Positions 44,311 through 54,002 of a stretch of 64,000 nucleotides of DNA are shown here, piece after piece. Within the stretch, counting starts at the first letter, position 1; each line of letters opens with the position of its first letter. This stretch comes from Listeria ilorinensis (GTDB lineage: Bacteria; Bacillota; Bacilli; Lactobacillales; Listeriaceae). The DNA lies in the NCBI RefSeq assembly GCF_913566895.1, contig NZ_CAJYCN010000001.1, positions 62,001 through 126,000 of the forward strand. The letters run 5' to 3'. Position numbers and translations under genes: made by a program. Below the pieces are notes generated by a model. The model saw nothing but the letters and a program-made list of their open reading frames with translations. It was not told where the DNA came from and ran no database searches.

Positions 44311-45373
44311 AATCTTCTAAATGAATAAATAGCGGATCACCACCGGCAATAAATGGCAACATATCGATAAACGGCGGATACAGCTGGCCGATCGTATTCG
44401 TTCGAGCATCCGAGACAAGTGTCTTTTTCGAAATCATGATCTCACCTTGATAACGGCCAAATTGCCGATTGTCGATTGTAATCGTACCGATCGAACGAGT
44501 CTCTTTTAGCGAAACTTCCGGCTCTATTCCGGTATTCCCAAACAACAAGCGACTTCTTTCTAGTCGAATGAAGTCGCGCGCTTCATCCATTCGGTTACGG
44601 TCTCCCGCTTTCAAATAAGTCTGTACAGCTTCAGGAATCCCTTTGACCGCTTGCCCTTTCAAATGAATTTCACCCTGAATCAATCCCTGCCAGACATCCA
44701 TATGCTCTGGTGCAAGCTCAGGATCTCCCACATAAAGATGATCGATTCCCAATTTTAACAATTCCAGCGCACCTGCATAGGGCGAAAGTGTCCGATGTGC
44801 TTCGAGTGTGGGCAATCCTTCATATAATGGTTGGCGTTTTCCCGCATCTCCGGGTACAAAGGCTGATATTTTAAATCCATTTTCTCGCAAAAATTGGTTC
44901 TTGCTTTTGAAAAAATGATGACTCAGCCCTGTCCCAGTTTTCGGATAATAATTATGAAAGGCCTCCAACTGCTCAAAATCTGCCCCATGTGAAATTAACT
45001 CCGCCAGAGTTGTCTCATCGATCGTACTGGCATTCAAATAAATGGGAATTTCATGCGATAGTAGGGCTACTTTATCCGCTCCGATCCCATAGTCGATCCG
45101 TAGCCCCGTCACGCCCAATTCTGCAATTTTCCCAGCATCTTCAAAAGACAAACCTAAATAAGCAAGCGACTTTTCAGAGATGTCCATGATCAGCGACATG
45201 CCTAATGTTTGTGCAACATGCCCTAATCGCATGAGTTTGTCCCGATAGTCTGACGCATCTTCTTCCATAATATGGAGCGAACTGAAAATACTTCGAAACC
45301 CTGCCTCATATTCCTTCGCCAATCGTTCTTCTATCTTTTCCAAGTCCTGTAAATATACACTCACACCAAACAT
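44309..45373 (-). CDS. mupG: 6-phospho-N-acetylmuramidase MupG (DUF871 family)
   Basis: 354 residues, the usual DUF871 length. N-terminal TIM-barrel (FGVSVYLQDLEKIEERL, GFRSIFSSLHIMEED, LRIDYGI, then LEAFHNYYPKTGTGLSHHFF) and a smaller C-terminal domain (from about 245) ending in PPFIDMLPFIAGGD. In S. aureus MupG cuts MurNAc-6-phosphate-GlcNAc inside the cell after PTS uptake, and its gene is linked to murQ, murP and murR. The same set is found here, although mupG is divergent from murQ. The 133-base gap between them holds the operator palindrome. Confidence 0.88.
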   Translation of the reverse strand: MFGVSVYLQDLEKIEERLAKEYEAGFRSIFSSLHIMEEDASDYRDKLMRLGHVAQTLGMSLIMDISEKSLAYLGLSFEDAGKIAELGVTGLRIDYGIGADKVALLSHEIPIYLNASTIDETTLAELISHGADFEQLEAFHNYYPKTGTGLSHHFFKSKNQFLRENGFKISAFVPGDAGKRQPLYEGLPTLEAHRTLSPYAGALELLKLGIDHLYVGDPELAPEHMDVWQGLIQGEIHLKGQAVKGIPEAVQTYLKAGDRNRMDEARDFIRLERSRLLFGNTGIEPEVSLKETRSIGTITIDNRQFGRYQGEIMISKKTLVSDARTNTIGQLYPPFIDMLPFIAGGDPLFIHLED

Positions 45374-45456
45374 CCGAATCAGCTCCTTTTTATGCTACAT
45401 TTCCACTCTCATCATAACACGTTTTGAAATTTTATTCTTATTTATTTAAAAATATA

Positions 45457-45485
45457 TTGAAATTAAATTTCAAAAACTATATAAT
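45457..45485 (+). promoter_or_regulatory. murQP promoter with MurR operator candidate
   Basis: TTGAAA at 45457-45462 and TATAAT at 45480-45485, spacing 17. A perfect 17-base palindrome, TTGAAATT-A-AATTTCAA (45457-45473), covers the -35 and the spacer, in the right place for a repressor. A related half-site (TTTTGAAAT) lies at 45423, on the mupG side, so both divergent genes may be controlled together. Confidence 0.75.
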
Positions 45486-45506
45486 CAGGTTAAAGGAGTG
45501 AACGCT

Positions 45507-46391
45507 ATGTTAGATCATTTAGCCACAGAGAAACAAAATAGTCGGACATTGAATCTTGATCAGTTAAGTACAGGTGAGATTCTGCTCATCATGAATGAAG
45601 AAGATCGACGCGTCCCTGAAGCAATCACACCTGCTTTAGGTAAAATCGAACAAATTGTAAGCGGAATCATCGAAAGTTTCAACAAAGGAGGGCGTTTGAT
45701 TTATACAGGGGCAGGAACAAGTGGGCGTCTTGGTGTACTTGATGCAGTTGAATGCGTCCCGACTTTTGGCGTTTCGTCAGAACAAGTCATCGGGCTGATA
45801 GCAGGCGGCGAAAAAGCTTTTGTAACAGCTGTTGAAGGCGCCGAAGATTCTGAAACACTTGGCAGAGAAGATTTGAAACAGTTGTCTTTAACGGAAAAAG
45901 ATTATGTGATCGGGATCGCTGCCAGCGGACGCACACCTTATGTGATCGGAGCACTTGATTATGCCAAAGAGATCGGTGCTCAGACAGCCAGTATCTCCTG
46001 CAATCAAAATGCCCAGATCTCAAAGCATGCGGATCTGGCTGTCGAAGTTGTCGCTGGGCCAGAAGTCTTGACGGGCTCGACACGTTTAAAAGCTGGTACC
46101 GCTCAAAAACTAATTTTAAACATGATTTCGACAGCCGCCATGGTTGGAATTGGCAAAGTGTACAAGAATTTAATGGTGGATGTCAAGCCTACTAATGAAA
46201 AGCTGGAAGAACGAGCGAAGCGGATCATTATGGAAGCAACAGAATGTGACTTGGAAACGGCCACTGCCACCTACCTAAAGGCAGATAAGCAAGTGAAAAT
46301 CGCCATCGTCATGCTGCTGACCGGAAGCGATGCCCTAACTGCAACTGAAAAATTGCAACAAGCTCAAGGATTTATTCGTAAAACCTCATAA
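45507..46391 (+). CDS. murQ: N-acetylmuramic acid 6-phosphate etherase MurQ
   Basis: 294 residues from ATG at 45507 (AAAGGAG eight bases upstream). The SIS domain has the MurQ signature YTGAGTSGRLGVLDAVECVP and the stretch GIAASGRTPYVIGALDYAK. MurQ removes the lactyl ether from MurNAc-6-phosphate to give GlcNAc-6-phosphate, in cell-wall recycling. It is followed 17 bases later by murP. Highly characteristic; no changes in the key motif. Confidence 0.95.
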   Translation: MLDHLATEKQNSRTLNLDQLSTGEILLIMNEEDRRVPEAITPALGKIEQIVSGIIESFNKGGRLIYTGAGTSGRLGVLDAVECVPTFGVSSEQVIGLIAGGEKAFVTAVEGAEDSETLGREDLKQLSLTEKDYVIGIAASGRTPYVIGALDYAKEIGAQTASISCNQNAQISKHADLAVEVVAGPEVLTGSTRLKAGTAQKLILNMISTAAMVGIGKVYKNLMVDVKPTNEKLEERAKRIIMEATECDLETATATYLKADKQVKIAIVMLLTGSDALTATEKLQQAQGFIRKTS

Positions 46392-46408
46392 AAAAGGAGT
46401 GTCCAAAC

Positions 46409-47866
46409 ATGTCAAAAGAAACAGAAATTGGAAACGGCATTTTTGAAAATGTAGGCGGGCAGGAGAATATTTCCAGGATCGCTCATTGTATGACGCGCGT
46501 TCGCTTAGGAATCCGTGACCATTCAAAGGTAAATGTAGCCGCACTGAAACAAGTACCAGGTGTCCTAGGTGTTGTAGAAGACGAGACTTTGCAGATTATT
46601 GTTGGTCCTGGCACTGTTAATAAAGTAGCGCAGTATATGGCAGATATTGTCGGTGTGAAAATTGGGGAAACGATCGCTGAAAATCTAGATCAAAACCTAA
46701 CGTCTACGAAAAGCGGCAAAGAACTGGTCGAAGAAAAAGCTGCCGCTACCAAGGCTGGGATCAAGGCCAAGCAAAATAATAAGTCTTCATTCAAGCGACT
46801 TTTGCAATCTATCTCCAATATTTTTGTCCCGCTGATTCCAGGCTTTGTCGGTGCTGGTCTGATTGCTGGGATTGCTGCTATTTTATCCAATAACATTATT
46901 GCTGGTAATCTAGATGCTGCCACATGGAATCAATATGTAGATATTTTAGGTGTTATTAATAAAGGAATCTTTGCTTTCTTATCCATCTATGTAGGGATCA
47001 ATACAGCGAACGAGTTCGGTGGTACGCCAGTTCTTGGCGGTGGCATAGCTGGGATCACCATGCTTAGCGGACTCGCCGAAGGGCATACCATCACAAACAT
47101 TTTCACCGGTGATCCGATTACCGCTGGGCAAGGCGGTATCATTGGTGTTCTACTTGCCGTTTGGCTGATGTGTGTTGTGGAAAAATGGCTACGCAAATAT
47201 ATTCCAGATGCAATCGACATTATCGTTACGCCAACGCTTGTGTTACTGATTATCGGTTTGATTACGATCTTCCTGATCATGCCGTTTGCCGGACTGGTTT
47301 CAGAAGGTCTTGTAACCTTTATCAATTGGGTCATTGGAGTCGGGGGTTTGTTCTCTGGTTTCATTCTTGGCACCCTATTCCTACCAATGGTCATGCTGGG
47401 TCTCCATCAAATCTTGACACCGATTCACGTGGAAATGATTGCCCAAACCGGCTATACACTACTTCTTCCAATCTTAGCAATGGCTGGTGGCGGACAAGTT
47501 GGTGCATCCATCGCTCTTTGGATTCGCTGTCGTAAAAACCGGCCACTTGTCAACATGATCAAAGGTGGCCTGCCTGTTGGGATCCTTGGTATTGGTGAGC
47601 CACTGATTTACGGGGTAACCGTACCTCTTGGTCGACCATTTATTACTGCATGTCTAGGCGGGGGTATTGGTGGGGCCGTGATTGGCGCCTTCGGAAATGT
47701 CGGTGCGATTGCAATCGGTCCATCTGGTGTTGCACTGATTCCACTGATTGCAAATGGGGCATGGCTGTCCTATGTCATTGGCTTGCTGGCTGCTTATACA
47801 GGCGGATTCCTATTGACATATTTCTTCGGCACACCAAAAGATGCCATGTTGTCGGTAGATGAATAA
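46409..47866 (+). CDS. murP: PTS N-acetylmuramic acid transporter EIIBC (MurP)
   Basis: 485 residues. N-terminal EIIB domain (about 1-85) with the phosphocysteine in IAHCMTRVRLGIRDH, a linker, and a C-terminal EIIC domain of about ten membrane segments (SISNIFVPLIPGFVGAGLIA, LLGIGEP-like GILGIGEPLIYGV). No EIIA domain, so phosphate comes from a separate glucose-type EIIA. Co-transcribed with murQ and linked to mupG and murR, hence uptake of MurNAc or MurNAc-GlcNAc. Confidence 0.88.
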   Translation: MSKETEIGNGIFENVGGQENISRIAHCMTRVRLGIRDHSKVNVAALKQVPGVLGVVEDETLQIIVGPGTVNKVAQYMADIVGVKIGETIAENLDQNLTSTKSGKELVEEKAAATKAGIKAKQNNKSSFKRLLQSISNIFVPLIPGFVGAGLIAGIAAILSNNIIAGNLDAATWNQYVDILGVINKGIFAFLSIYVGINTANEFGGTPVLGGGIAGITMLSGLAEGHTITNIFTGDPITAGQGGIIGVLLAVWLMCVVEKWLRKYIPDAIDIIVTPTLVLLIIGLITIFLIMPFAGLVSEGLVTFINWVIGVGGLFSGFILGTLFLPMVMLGLHQILTPIHVEMIAQTGYTLLLPILAMAGGGQVGASIALWIRCRKNRPLVNMIKGGLPVGILGIGEPLIYGVTVPLGRPFITACLGGGIGGAVIGAFGNVGAIAIGPSGVALIPLIANGAWLSYVIGLLAAYTGGFLLTYFFGTPKDAMLSVDE

Positions 47867-47895
47867 AACTTTCCCATTTTAATGTCTTGCAACTA

Positions 47896-47947
47896 CTAAA
47901 ACAGTTCACTGAAAGTTAGGATTATCGACTTTCAGTGAACTGTTTTT
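47896..47947. terminator. Bidirectional terminator between murP and kdpE
   Basis: AAACAGTTCACTGAAAGT pairs with ACTTTCAGTGAACTGTTT around an 11-base loop, with T runs on both sides. The kdpE stop overlaps its right edge. Confidence 0.9.
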
Positions 47948-48635
47948 ATTCGACCATCCGGTAGCCTACACCGACCTCGGTCATAATGTAGGTCGGCTCG
48001 GCAGGATTTTGCTCGATCTTACGGCGAATATTACTCATATTCACACGCAGCGTTTGGCTTTCATTCGCATAAGGTCCCCAAATTTCGCGGATCAAAAAAT
48101 CATGTGTCAAAACTTTTCCCGCATGCGTTGCTAAAAGTAGTAGAATTTTATATTCAATCGGCGTCAAATGGACAACCTGATCGTTCACTGTGACGATTCG
48201 CTTTTCGTCATCAATCTGCAGACCGTTGATTTGAATGATGCTACCTGACGACTGGTCGACTTTAGCTCCGCTGTGGCGCAAAGCTGTACGGATTCTCGCC
48301 AGAAGCTCCGAAGTCCCGAACGGCTTGGTAATATAATCATCTGCTCCTAAATCAAGAGCCGCCACTTTTTCCTTCTCATGACCACGTGCAGAAACCACGA
48401 TGACTGGTAGCGCTGACCAGCTACGGATATTCTCAAGCACCGCGAGCCCATCCATATCTGGCAGTCCCAAGTCAAGCAATACCAGATCTGGAGCATGGGT
48501 GGCAGTCATTTCAATACCTTGCTGACCTGTTTCAGCACGGAGCACCTGATAATCACTTGCTGAAAGTACGGCCGACATGAAATTACTGATGCCTATCTCA
48601 TCTTCAATCAAAAGTATGACTCGTTTGGGTTCCAT
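47946..48635 (-). CDS. kdpE: Two-component response regulator KdpE
   Basis: 229 residues. Receiver domain with the phosphorylated Asp in DLVLLDLGLPDMDGL, Thr/Ser switch in VIVVSARGHEK and Lys in DDYITKPF; C-terminal winged-helix OmpR domain (LTPIEYKILLLLATHAGKVL, ESQTLRVNMSNIRRKIE). It pairs with KdpD to control kdpFABC under potassium limitation or osmotic stress. Its start overlaps the kdpD end by 32 bases, so the two are translationally coupled. Confidence 0.95.
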   Translation of the reverse strand: MEPKRVILLIEDEIGISNFMSAVLSASDYQVLRAETGQQGIEMTATHAPDLVLLDLGLPDMDGLAVLENIRSWSALPVIVVSARGHEKEKVAALDLGADDYITKPFGTSELLARIRTALRHSGAKVDQSSGSIIQINGLQIDDEKRIVTVNDQVVHLTPIEYKILLLLATHAGKVLTHDFLIREIWGPYANESQTLRVNMSNIRRKIEQNPAEPTYIMTEVGVGYRMVE

Positions 48636-51336
48636 CTTGTTCTCCTCCTTTTTCTAGTGGCAATGCAAACCAGAAAGTAGCGCCGCGGCCGTCTGTATGA
48701 TTATAGGCAGCCATCCTGCCTTGATGCGCTCGCACAATCGAATAACAGATCGACAGACCGATTCCAAGACCCCGTGAGCGGTCAGCCCGCACCTCTTCTC
48801 CCGCTGCAAGTCCGTCAAACAAGTGTGGCAACTTGTCTGGTGGAATCCCTGCCCCATCGTCTTTGACAGCAAAAACAGCCTCTCCGTCCGCACGCTCCAC
48901 CTCCAGCCATACTTTAGTCCTTTCCCCGCCGTGTCTGAGCGCATTTTCGATCAAATTGATCAGAACTTGCACAATCAGCGTTCCGTCCATTGGTACGAAC
49001 AGTGGCTCATCAGGGACTTTGACATGAATCTCCCTATCAGGAAAACGCTGCTTGATACGACTGACGGCCTCGGCGGCTACTTCTTCGACAATTTCTTCCG
49101 TCCGGTCGACTGTGACCAGCCCTTCATTGATTCGAGTAATGGACAACAAATTTTCCACCATGCGGATCAGCCATTCAGAATCATTTTTGATGTCACGGAT
49201 TAGTTTTGCTTTCGTCTGGTCATCCATCGTTTTTGTGTTTTCTAAAATGGCAGAACTGGCACCTAGAATCCCTGTCAGTGGTGTGCGCAGATCATGCGAG
49301 ATCGCCCGAAGTAAATTCCCTCGCATCTTTTCCTTCTCGGCTTCAACCAAGATCGCGCGCTGCTCATTAGAGAGTTTTTGCCGTTCCAAAGCAATGGCCA
49401 CTTGACTGGTGATCATGCGGAGGAACAGCCGATTATCCTGTGTGAGCAAGCCTTTTTCTTTCGGGCAGTAAACTCCAAGCACTCCAAGCACCTGTCCTTG
49501 TGAAATCACTGGCATATAGTGTCCTGCTGCCCCCATCAATGTGTCCGTTCCTGCCCCAGCGCGTTTTTTATTCTTAAAAACCCAGTGCGCAACGGCTTGT
49601 TCATCTTCTGTCAGCAGCTGGTCAGCATCTACTTCATCCGATACTGGCTTGAATACTGGCGTCTGCCCATCAAGCGGATCTGCCAGATAAAACACAGCTG
49701 AACGATTGAAAAGCCGTACTACATAGTCGCTCGTCAGTTCTGCGATCCCCGTCAAGTTACGCGTAACAAGCAACTGTTTATTAATTTCATAGAGAACCTC
49801 TGTACGGTGCTCCTTGTCGACCGCCTGCTTGGCCTGCTTTTTGATCCGGACAGTCAGTGCACTCGTGACTAGCGCGACAATCAACATGATTGCAAAAGTA
49901 ACCGGATAACCAGCCTGGATTGTATTAAATGTATAAATAGGTGTAGTGAAGAAAAAGTTGAATAACAGTACCCCAAGAAGCGAGCCCAAAACGCCGTACA
50001 GATAGCCTTCTGTGATCCGTGAAATGATCAGTACAGATAAAATATACACCATGATTACATTTTGATCGCCAATACCGAGTTCTGAAAGGCCGAATGAAAC
50101 AAGTGTGGCTAAAATCAGCAGCCCGATCATCTTGGCTGTATCATGCCAGGTGATTGGTCGAATGAAGCTATGGTGTCTATGAGGCTTTGCTTTTTGCTCA
50201 GTAACCTCGGCAGGAATAATATGAATCTCGATATTGTGAATTTCTGAAATGATCTGATCTTCCAGATATTCCTCTCGAAGTCCCATCAGACTCCGTTTTC
50301 GCCGTGATTTGCCCACCACGATATCTGTCACACCGCTTTGTTTCGCATATTCCGCAATCGTTTCCGAAAGATCGTCCCCATTCAACGTGACGATTTCTGC
50401 ACCCAGCCGTTCTGCCAGTTCCAAATTCTCACGGAGTGCCTTTTTTTCTTCCGGTAATATCTTCTCCGTATCCCCGTCATCCACATAAAGGACCGTCCAT
50501 GGTGCATGGAAGGCTTCTGCAGCCCTAACACCCCAGCGGATCAGACGGCTAGAAGAAGGTGCCAGCCCAATGCAGACCAAAAGTTTCATACTGGCAAATT
50601 TATCTGTTAAAATCGAGGTTTGGCTATTTTCAAAACTGATCCGGTCGGCCGCTTTCCGCAAAGCAATCTCACGAAGAAGCTTTAAATTATCCTTCGTAAA
50701 AAAATTCTTCATGGCGACTCCAATGCGATCCGCCTGATAAATTTTCCCTTGCGCCAGCCGTTTCAGCAATTCGTCCGGGTCAACGTCAATCAATTTTACC
50801 GTGTCCGCCTGATCAAAAAACTGGTCGGGAATCGTTTCTTGCACGACGATCTGTGTGATGCTGGCAATGATGTCATTCAAACTCTCGATATGCTGTACAT
50901 TGACCGTCGTATACACATCGATCCCAGCCGCAAGCAGCTCCTCAATATCCTGATAGCGCTTCTTGTTACGCATTTCTTCGGCGTTTGTATGCGCCAACTC
51001 ATCCACCAAAATCAGATTCGGTTTTCGTGCTAGCGCCTCGTCCAAATCAAATTCCAGCAACTGAATATTTTTATGCAAGATCTTTTTGGGAGAAAGTGTT
51101 TCTAGTCCCTTTGCCAGTTCAAGCGTCTCCGGCCGAGCATGCGGTTCCAAATAACCAATCACCACATCTCGACCGCTCACCGCCTGTTCCCGTGCGTCAT
51201 TCAGCATGGCATAGGTCTTACCGACGCCTGCCGCATAACCGAAATAAATCTTCAGCTTGCCGCCAACTTCTTGAATCTCATTCTTAAAATGTCCTAAAAG
51301 CGCATCCGGATTCGGACGCCGAGCCGTATGATCCAT
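48604..51336 (-). CDS. kdpD: Potassium sensor histidine kinase KdpD
   Basis: 910 residues from ATG at 51336; a GTG four codons earlier lies inside the ribosome site. Order: KdpD domain with a P-loop-like IYFGYAAGVGKTYAML, a Usp-like domain (about 245-370, LLVCIGLAPSSSRLIRWG), four membrane segments (about 400-500), a GAF-like domain, and the kinase core with the phosphorylated His in ISHDLRTPLTGILGA and an ATP lid GLGIGLSICYSIV. The Usp part binds c-di-AMP in S. aureus KdpD; whether it does so here is untested. Follows kdpC by 20 bases. Confidence 0.95.
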   Translation of the reverse strand: MDHTARRPNPDALLGHFKNEIQEVGGKLKIYFGYAAGVGKTYAMLNDAREQAVSGRDVVIGYLEPHARPETLELAKGLETLSPKKILHKNIQLLEFDLDEALARKPNLILVDELAHTNAEEMRNKKRYQDIEELLAAGIDVYTTVNVQHIESLNDIIASITQIVVQETIPDQFFDQADTVKLIDVDPDELLKRLAQGKIYQADRIGVAMKNFFTKDNLKLLREIALRKAADRISFENSQTSILTDKFASMKLLVCIGLAPSSSRLIRWGVRAAEAFHAPWTVLYVDDGDTEKILPEEKKALRENLELAERLGAEIVTLNGDDLSETIAEYAKQSGVTDIVVGKSRRKRSLMGLREEYLEDQIISEIHNIEIHIIPAEVTEQKAKPHRHHSFIRPITWHDTAKMIGLLILATLVSFGLSELGIGDQNVIMVYILSVLIISRITEGYLYGVLGSLLGVLLFNFFFTTPIYTFNTIQAGYPVTFAIMLIVALVTSALTVRIKKQAKQAVDKEHRTEVLYEINKQLLVTRNLTGIAELTSDYVVRLFNRSAVFYLADPLDGQTPVFKPVSDEVDADQLLTEDEQAVAHWVFKNKKRAGAGTDTLMGAAGHYMPVISQGQVLGVLGVYCPKEKGLLTQDNRLFLRMITSQVAIALERQKLSNEQRAILVEAEKEKMRGNLLRAISHDLRTPLTGILGASSAILENTKTMDDQTKAKLIRDIKNDSEWLIRMVENLLSITRINEGLVTVDRTEEIVEEVAAEAVSRIKQRFPDREIHVKVPDEPLFVPMDGTLIVQVLINLIENALRHGGERTKVWLEVERADGEAVFAVKDDGAGIPPDKLPHLFDGLAAGEEVRADRSRGLGIGLSICYSIVRAHQGRMAAYNHTDGRGATFWFALPLEKGGEQDGTQTSHTFD

Positions 51337-51356
51337 TTTGAATGACACCTCGCTTT

Positions 51357-51932
51357 CTATGCTTTCAGTTTATCAAGTGCCAGATTGACTTGCAAAACAT
51401 TGACTACCGGTTCACCTAAAAAGCCAGCAGTACGTTTGGTCGTATAGCGGTCAATGATTTTTTCCACCGTTTTTTTCTCTATACCCCGTTCTGCGGCAAT
51501 CCGTGCAGCTTGATATTTAGCCGCTTCTACAGAGATTTGCGGATCAACACCGCTCGCCGAAGCAGTCACTAGTTCCATTGGGATGGGTTGCTGATTTTGC
51601 GGATCGATTTGATGATAGTAAGCCACTCGTTTTTCAACAAGCGATTTTTCATCTGCGCTCATCGGATTCAAATTACTTGGTGCATTGTCTTGATCCGGCC
51701 GTCCCAGCAAATATTTTGGATCTGTGAAAGACTGGCCGATCAGTTTCGATCCGACCGCTCGACCATTTTCTTCTATTAGACTGCCACTGGCCTGTTCTGG
51801 AAAAGCTGCTTGTGCAATCAGCGTCACTACGCCCGGATAGATGACTCCGCAAAGCAACGTGAGCGCAATAAAACTGACAAGAACCGGTCGCCACATCTGG
51901 ATAAATCGTTTCAGCATTTTTTCATTTTCCAT
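51357..51932 (-). CDS. kdpC: Potassium-transporting ATPase subunit KdpC
   Basis: 191 residues with one N-terminal membrane segment (VSFIALTLLCGVIYPGVVTL) and the KdpC signatures GSKLIGQSFTDPKYLLGRP, ASASGVDPQISVEAA and PVVNVLQVNLALDKL. KdpC stabilises the KdpFABC complex and affects ATP binding by KdpB. One base separates it from the kdpB stop. GGGGGTG precedes ATG at 51932. Confidence 0.95.
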   Translation of the reverse strand: MENEKMLKRFIQMWRPVLVSFIALTLLCGVIYPGVVTLIAQAAFPEQASGSLIEENGRAVGSKLIGQSFTDPKYLLGRPDQDNAPSNLNPMSADEKSLVEKRVAYYHQIDPQNQQPIPMELVTASASGVDPQISVEAAKYQAARIAAERGIEKKTVEKIIDRYTTKRTAGFLGEPVVNVLQVNLALDKLKA

Positions 51933-51933
51933 G

Positions 51934-53991
51934 TTAAGACACCCCCAATAATGTGAGCAAAAGATCGATCGCTTTAATCGCGATAAACGGTGCGATAATG
52001 CCGCCTAGTCCATAGATGAATAGATTGCGGCTGAGTAATTTTCCGGCAGGCATTTCATGATACTTCACACCGCGCAGCGAAAGCGGGATCAGTGCCACGA
52101 TAATCAGCGCATTATAAATGATCGCTGACAGGATCGCCGTTGTCGGGCTGGTAAGCTGCATCACGTTCAGTGCACTCAGTTCTGGGTAGATGCTATAAAA
52201 AAGTACGGGAATGATCGCAAAATATTTGGCAATATCATTGGCCACACTAAAAGTCGTTAGCGCACCACGTGTCATCAGCAGCTGCTTGCCGATTCGCACA
52301 ATATCGATCAGTTTCGTAGGACTGGAGTCTAGATCAACCATGTTGCCGGCTTCCTTGGCAGCTTGTGTCCCAGAATTCATGGCCACCGCCACATCCGCCT
52401 GCGCAAGAGCGGGTGCATCGTTCGTTCCGTCTCCTGTCATCGCGACAAGATGGCCTTCTTTTTGATAAGAACGGATCAGTTCTAATTTGGCTTCCGGTGT
52501 TGCTTCGGCAAGAAAATCGTCGACCCCTGCTTCTGCCGCAATGGCTGCCGCTGTCATTGGATTATCTCCAGTGATCATGATCGTTTTGATCCCCATCTTT
52601 CGCAAATCAACAAATCTTTCCTTCACACCGTTTTTCACGATATCTTTCAAATAAATCACGCCCAGCACATCCTGATTTCGTACGACGACAAGCGGTGTTC
52701 CGCCCAACCGAGCAATTCGTTCGACAATTTCATCACAAGTCTCTGGATAATGCCCACCATGCTGCTCGATATATTTTTTCACAGCATCAGCTGCACCCTT
52801 ACGAATTTTCTGTTCACCAAAGTCCACACCGCTCATCCTTGTTTTCGCTGTAAAGGGAATAAATGTCGCACCCATGGAGCTAAAATCACGACCGCGAATA
52901 TCGAATCGTTCTTTCGCTAGCACGACAATGCTTCTTCCTTCTGCCGTTTCATCTGCAATGGATGAAAGTTGTGCGGCGTCTGCCAGTTCACGTTCGCTGA
53001 CACCAGGAACCGGGATAAATTCGCTCGCTTTGCGGTTTCCAAGTGTAATCGTCCCAGTCTTGTCGAGCAAAAGCACGTCAACATCCCCAGCTGCTTCGAT
53101 CGCCCGGCCGCTCATGGCTAGTACATTTGCCTGATTAAGCCGACTCATTCCAGCAATCCCGATAGACGAAAGCAAGGCTCCAATCGTAGTGGGGGCCAGA
53201 CAAACAAGTAGTGCTACAACGTTTGTGATCGAGATTGCCGAACCATTTTCTGCAAGCTCGCTGGAAAATTGAGTAAATGGCACTAATGTTGCTGATACCA
53301 CGAGAAAAATAATCGTCAAGGTTACTAGCAAAATCTGCAGCGCAATTTCATTAGGCGTTTTCTTTCGTGCTGCCCCTTCCACCATGGCAATCATTTTATC
53401 CAGAAAACTTTCACCCGCCTCCGAAGTGATACGCACAACGAGCCAGTCTGATACAAGTGTAGTCCCGCCTGTCACAGCACTCCGATCACCGCCGGACTCG
53501 CGGATCACGGGAGCCGATTCACCAGTGATAGCACTTTCATCCACGGACGCTGCTCCGTCGATGACTTCACCATCCATTGGAATCTGTTCGCCTGCTCCAA
53601 CAAAGACAACATCTCCTTTGCGAAGCTCGTTCGACAGCACTTCTGTATATTGAGTGTGATCATCTGGCTGCTTTAGCTTCCGAGCAGTAACATCTTTTCG
53701 TGCACTTCTTAAACTATCGGCTTGTGCTCGGCCTCGCCCTTCCGCTATCGCTTCGGCAAAATTGGCAAATAATACCGTAAACCACAAAACTAGTGCGATT
53801 GCAAGCGTGTATCCTGCCGCCGCATCCTTGATTCCGGCAAATGTCAAAAAATAGAGAAAGGTTGTTAGCACAGCGCCGATATAAACCATCAGCATAACTG
53901 GGTTTTTAACTTGAATCTTCGGTGACAGTTTCACAAAAGATTGAACCGTCGCGTCCCGATAGATTTCTTTTTTCGATTCTTCTTTTTTCAT
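51934..53991 (-). CDS. kdpB: Potassium-transporting ATPase subunit KdpB
   Basis: 685 residues; a P-type ATPase. The phosphorylated Asp is in [14 protein letters not shown], the actuator loop in [12 protein letters not shown], and the hinge in [21 protein letters not shown]. Membrane segments lie at both ends ([20 protein letters not shown] first). It provides ATP energy for high-affinity potassium uptake through KdpA. Ten bases after kdpA. Confidence 0.97.
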   Translation of the reverse strand: MKKEESKKEIYRDATVQSFVKLSPKIQVKNPVMLMVYIGAVLTTFLYFLTFAGIKDAAAGYTLAIALVLWFTVLFANFAEAIAEGRGRAQADSLRSARKDVTARKLKQPDDHTQYTEVLSNELRKGDVVFVGAGEQIPMDGEVIDGAASVDESAITGESAPVIRESGGDRSAVTGGTTLVSDWLVVRITSEAGESFLDKMIAMVEGAARKKTPNEIALQILLVTLTIIFLVVSATLVPFTQFSSELAENGSAISITNVVALLVCLAPTTIGALLSSIGIAGMSRLNQANVLAMSGRAIEAAGDVDVLLLDKTGTITLGNRKASEFIPVPGVSERELADAAQLSSIADETAEGRSIVVLAKERFDIRGRDFSSMGATFIPFTAKTRMSGVDFGEQKIRKGAADAVKKYIEQHGGHYPETCDEIVERIARLGGTPLVVVRNQDVLGVIYLKDIVKNGVKERFVDLRKMGIKTIMITGDNPMTAAAIAAEAGVDDFLAEATPEAKLELIRSYQKEGHLVAMTGDGTNDAPALAQADVAVAMNSGTQAAKEAGNMVDLDSSPTKLIDIVRIGKQLLMTRGALTTFSVANDIAKYFAIIPVLFYSIYPELSALNVMQLTSPTTAILSAIIYNALIIVALIPLSLRGVKYHEMPAGKLLSRNLFIYGLGGIIAPFIAIKAIDLLLTLLGVS

Positions 53992-54002
53992 TTTCGATCA
54001 CC

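Noticed and set aside
46987-47394. Long antisense frame inside murP
   Set aside because: Shadow of membrane-protein codons; no ribosome site or family.
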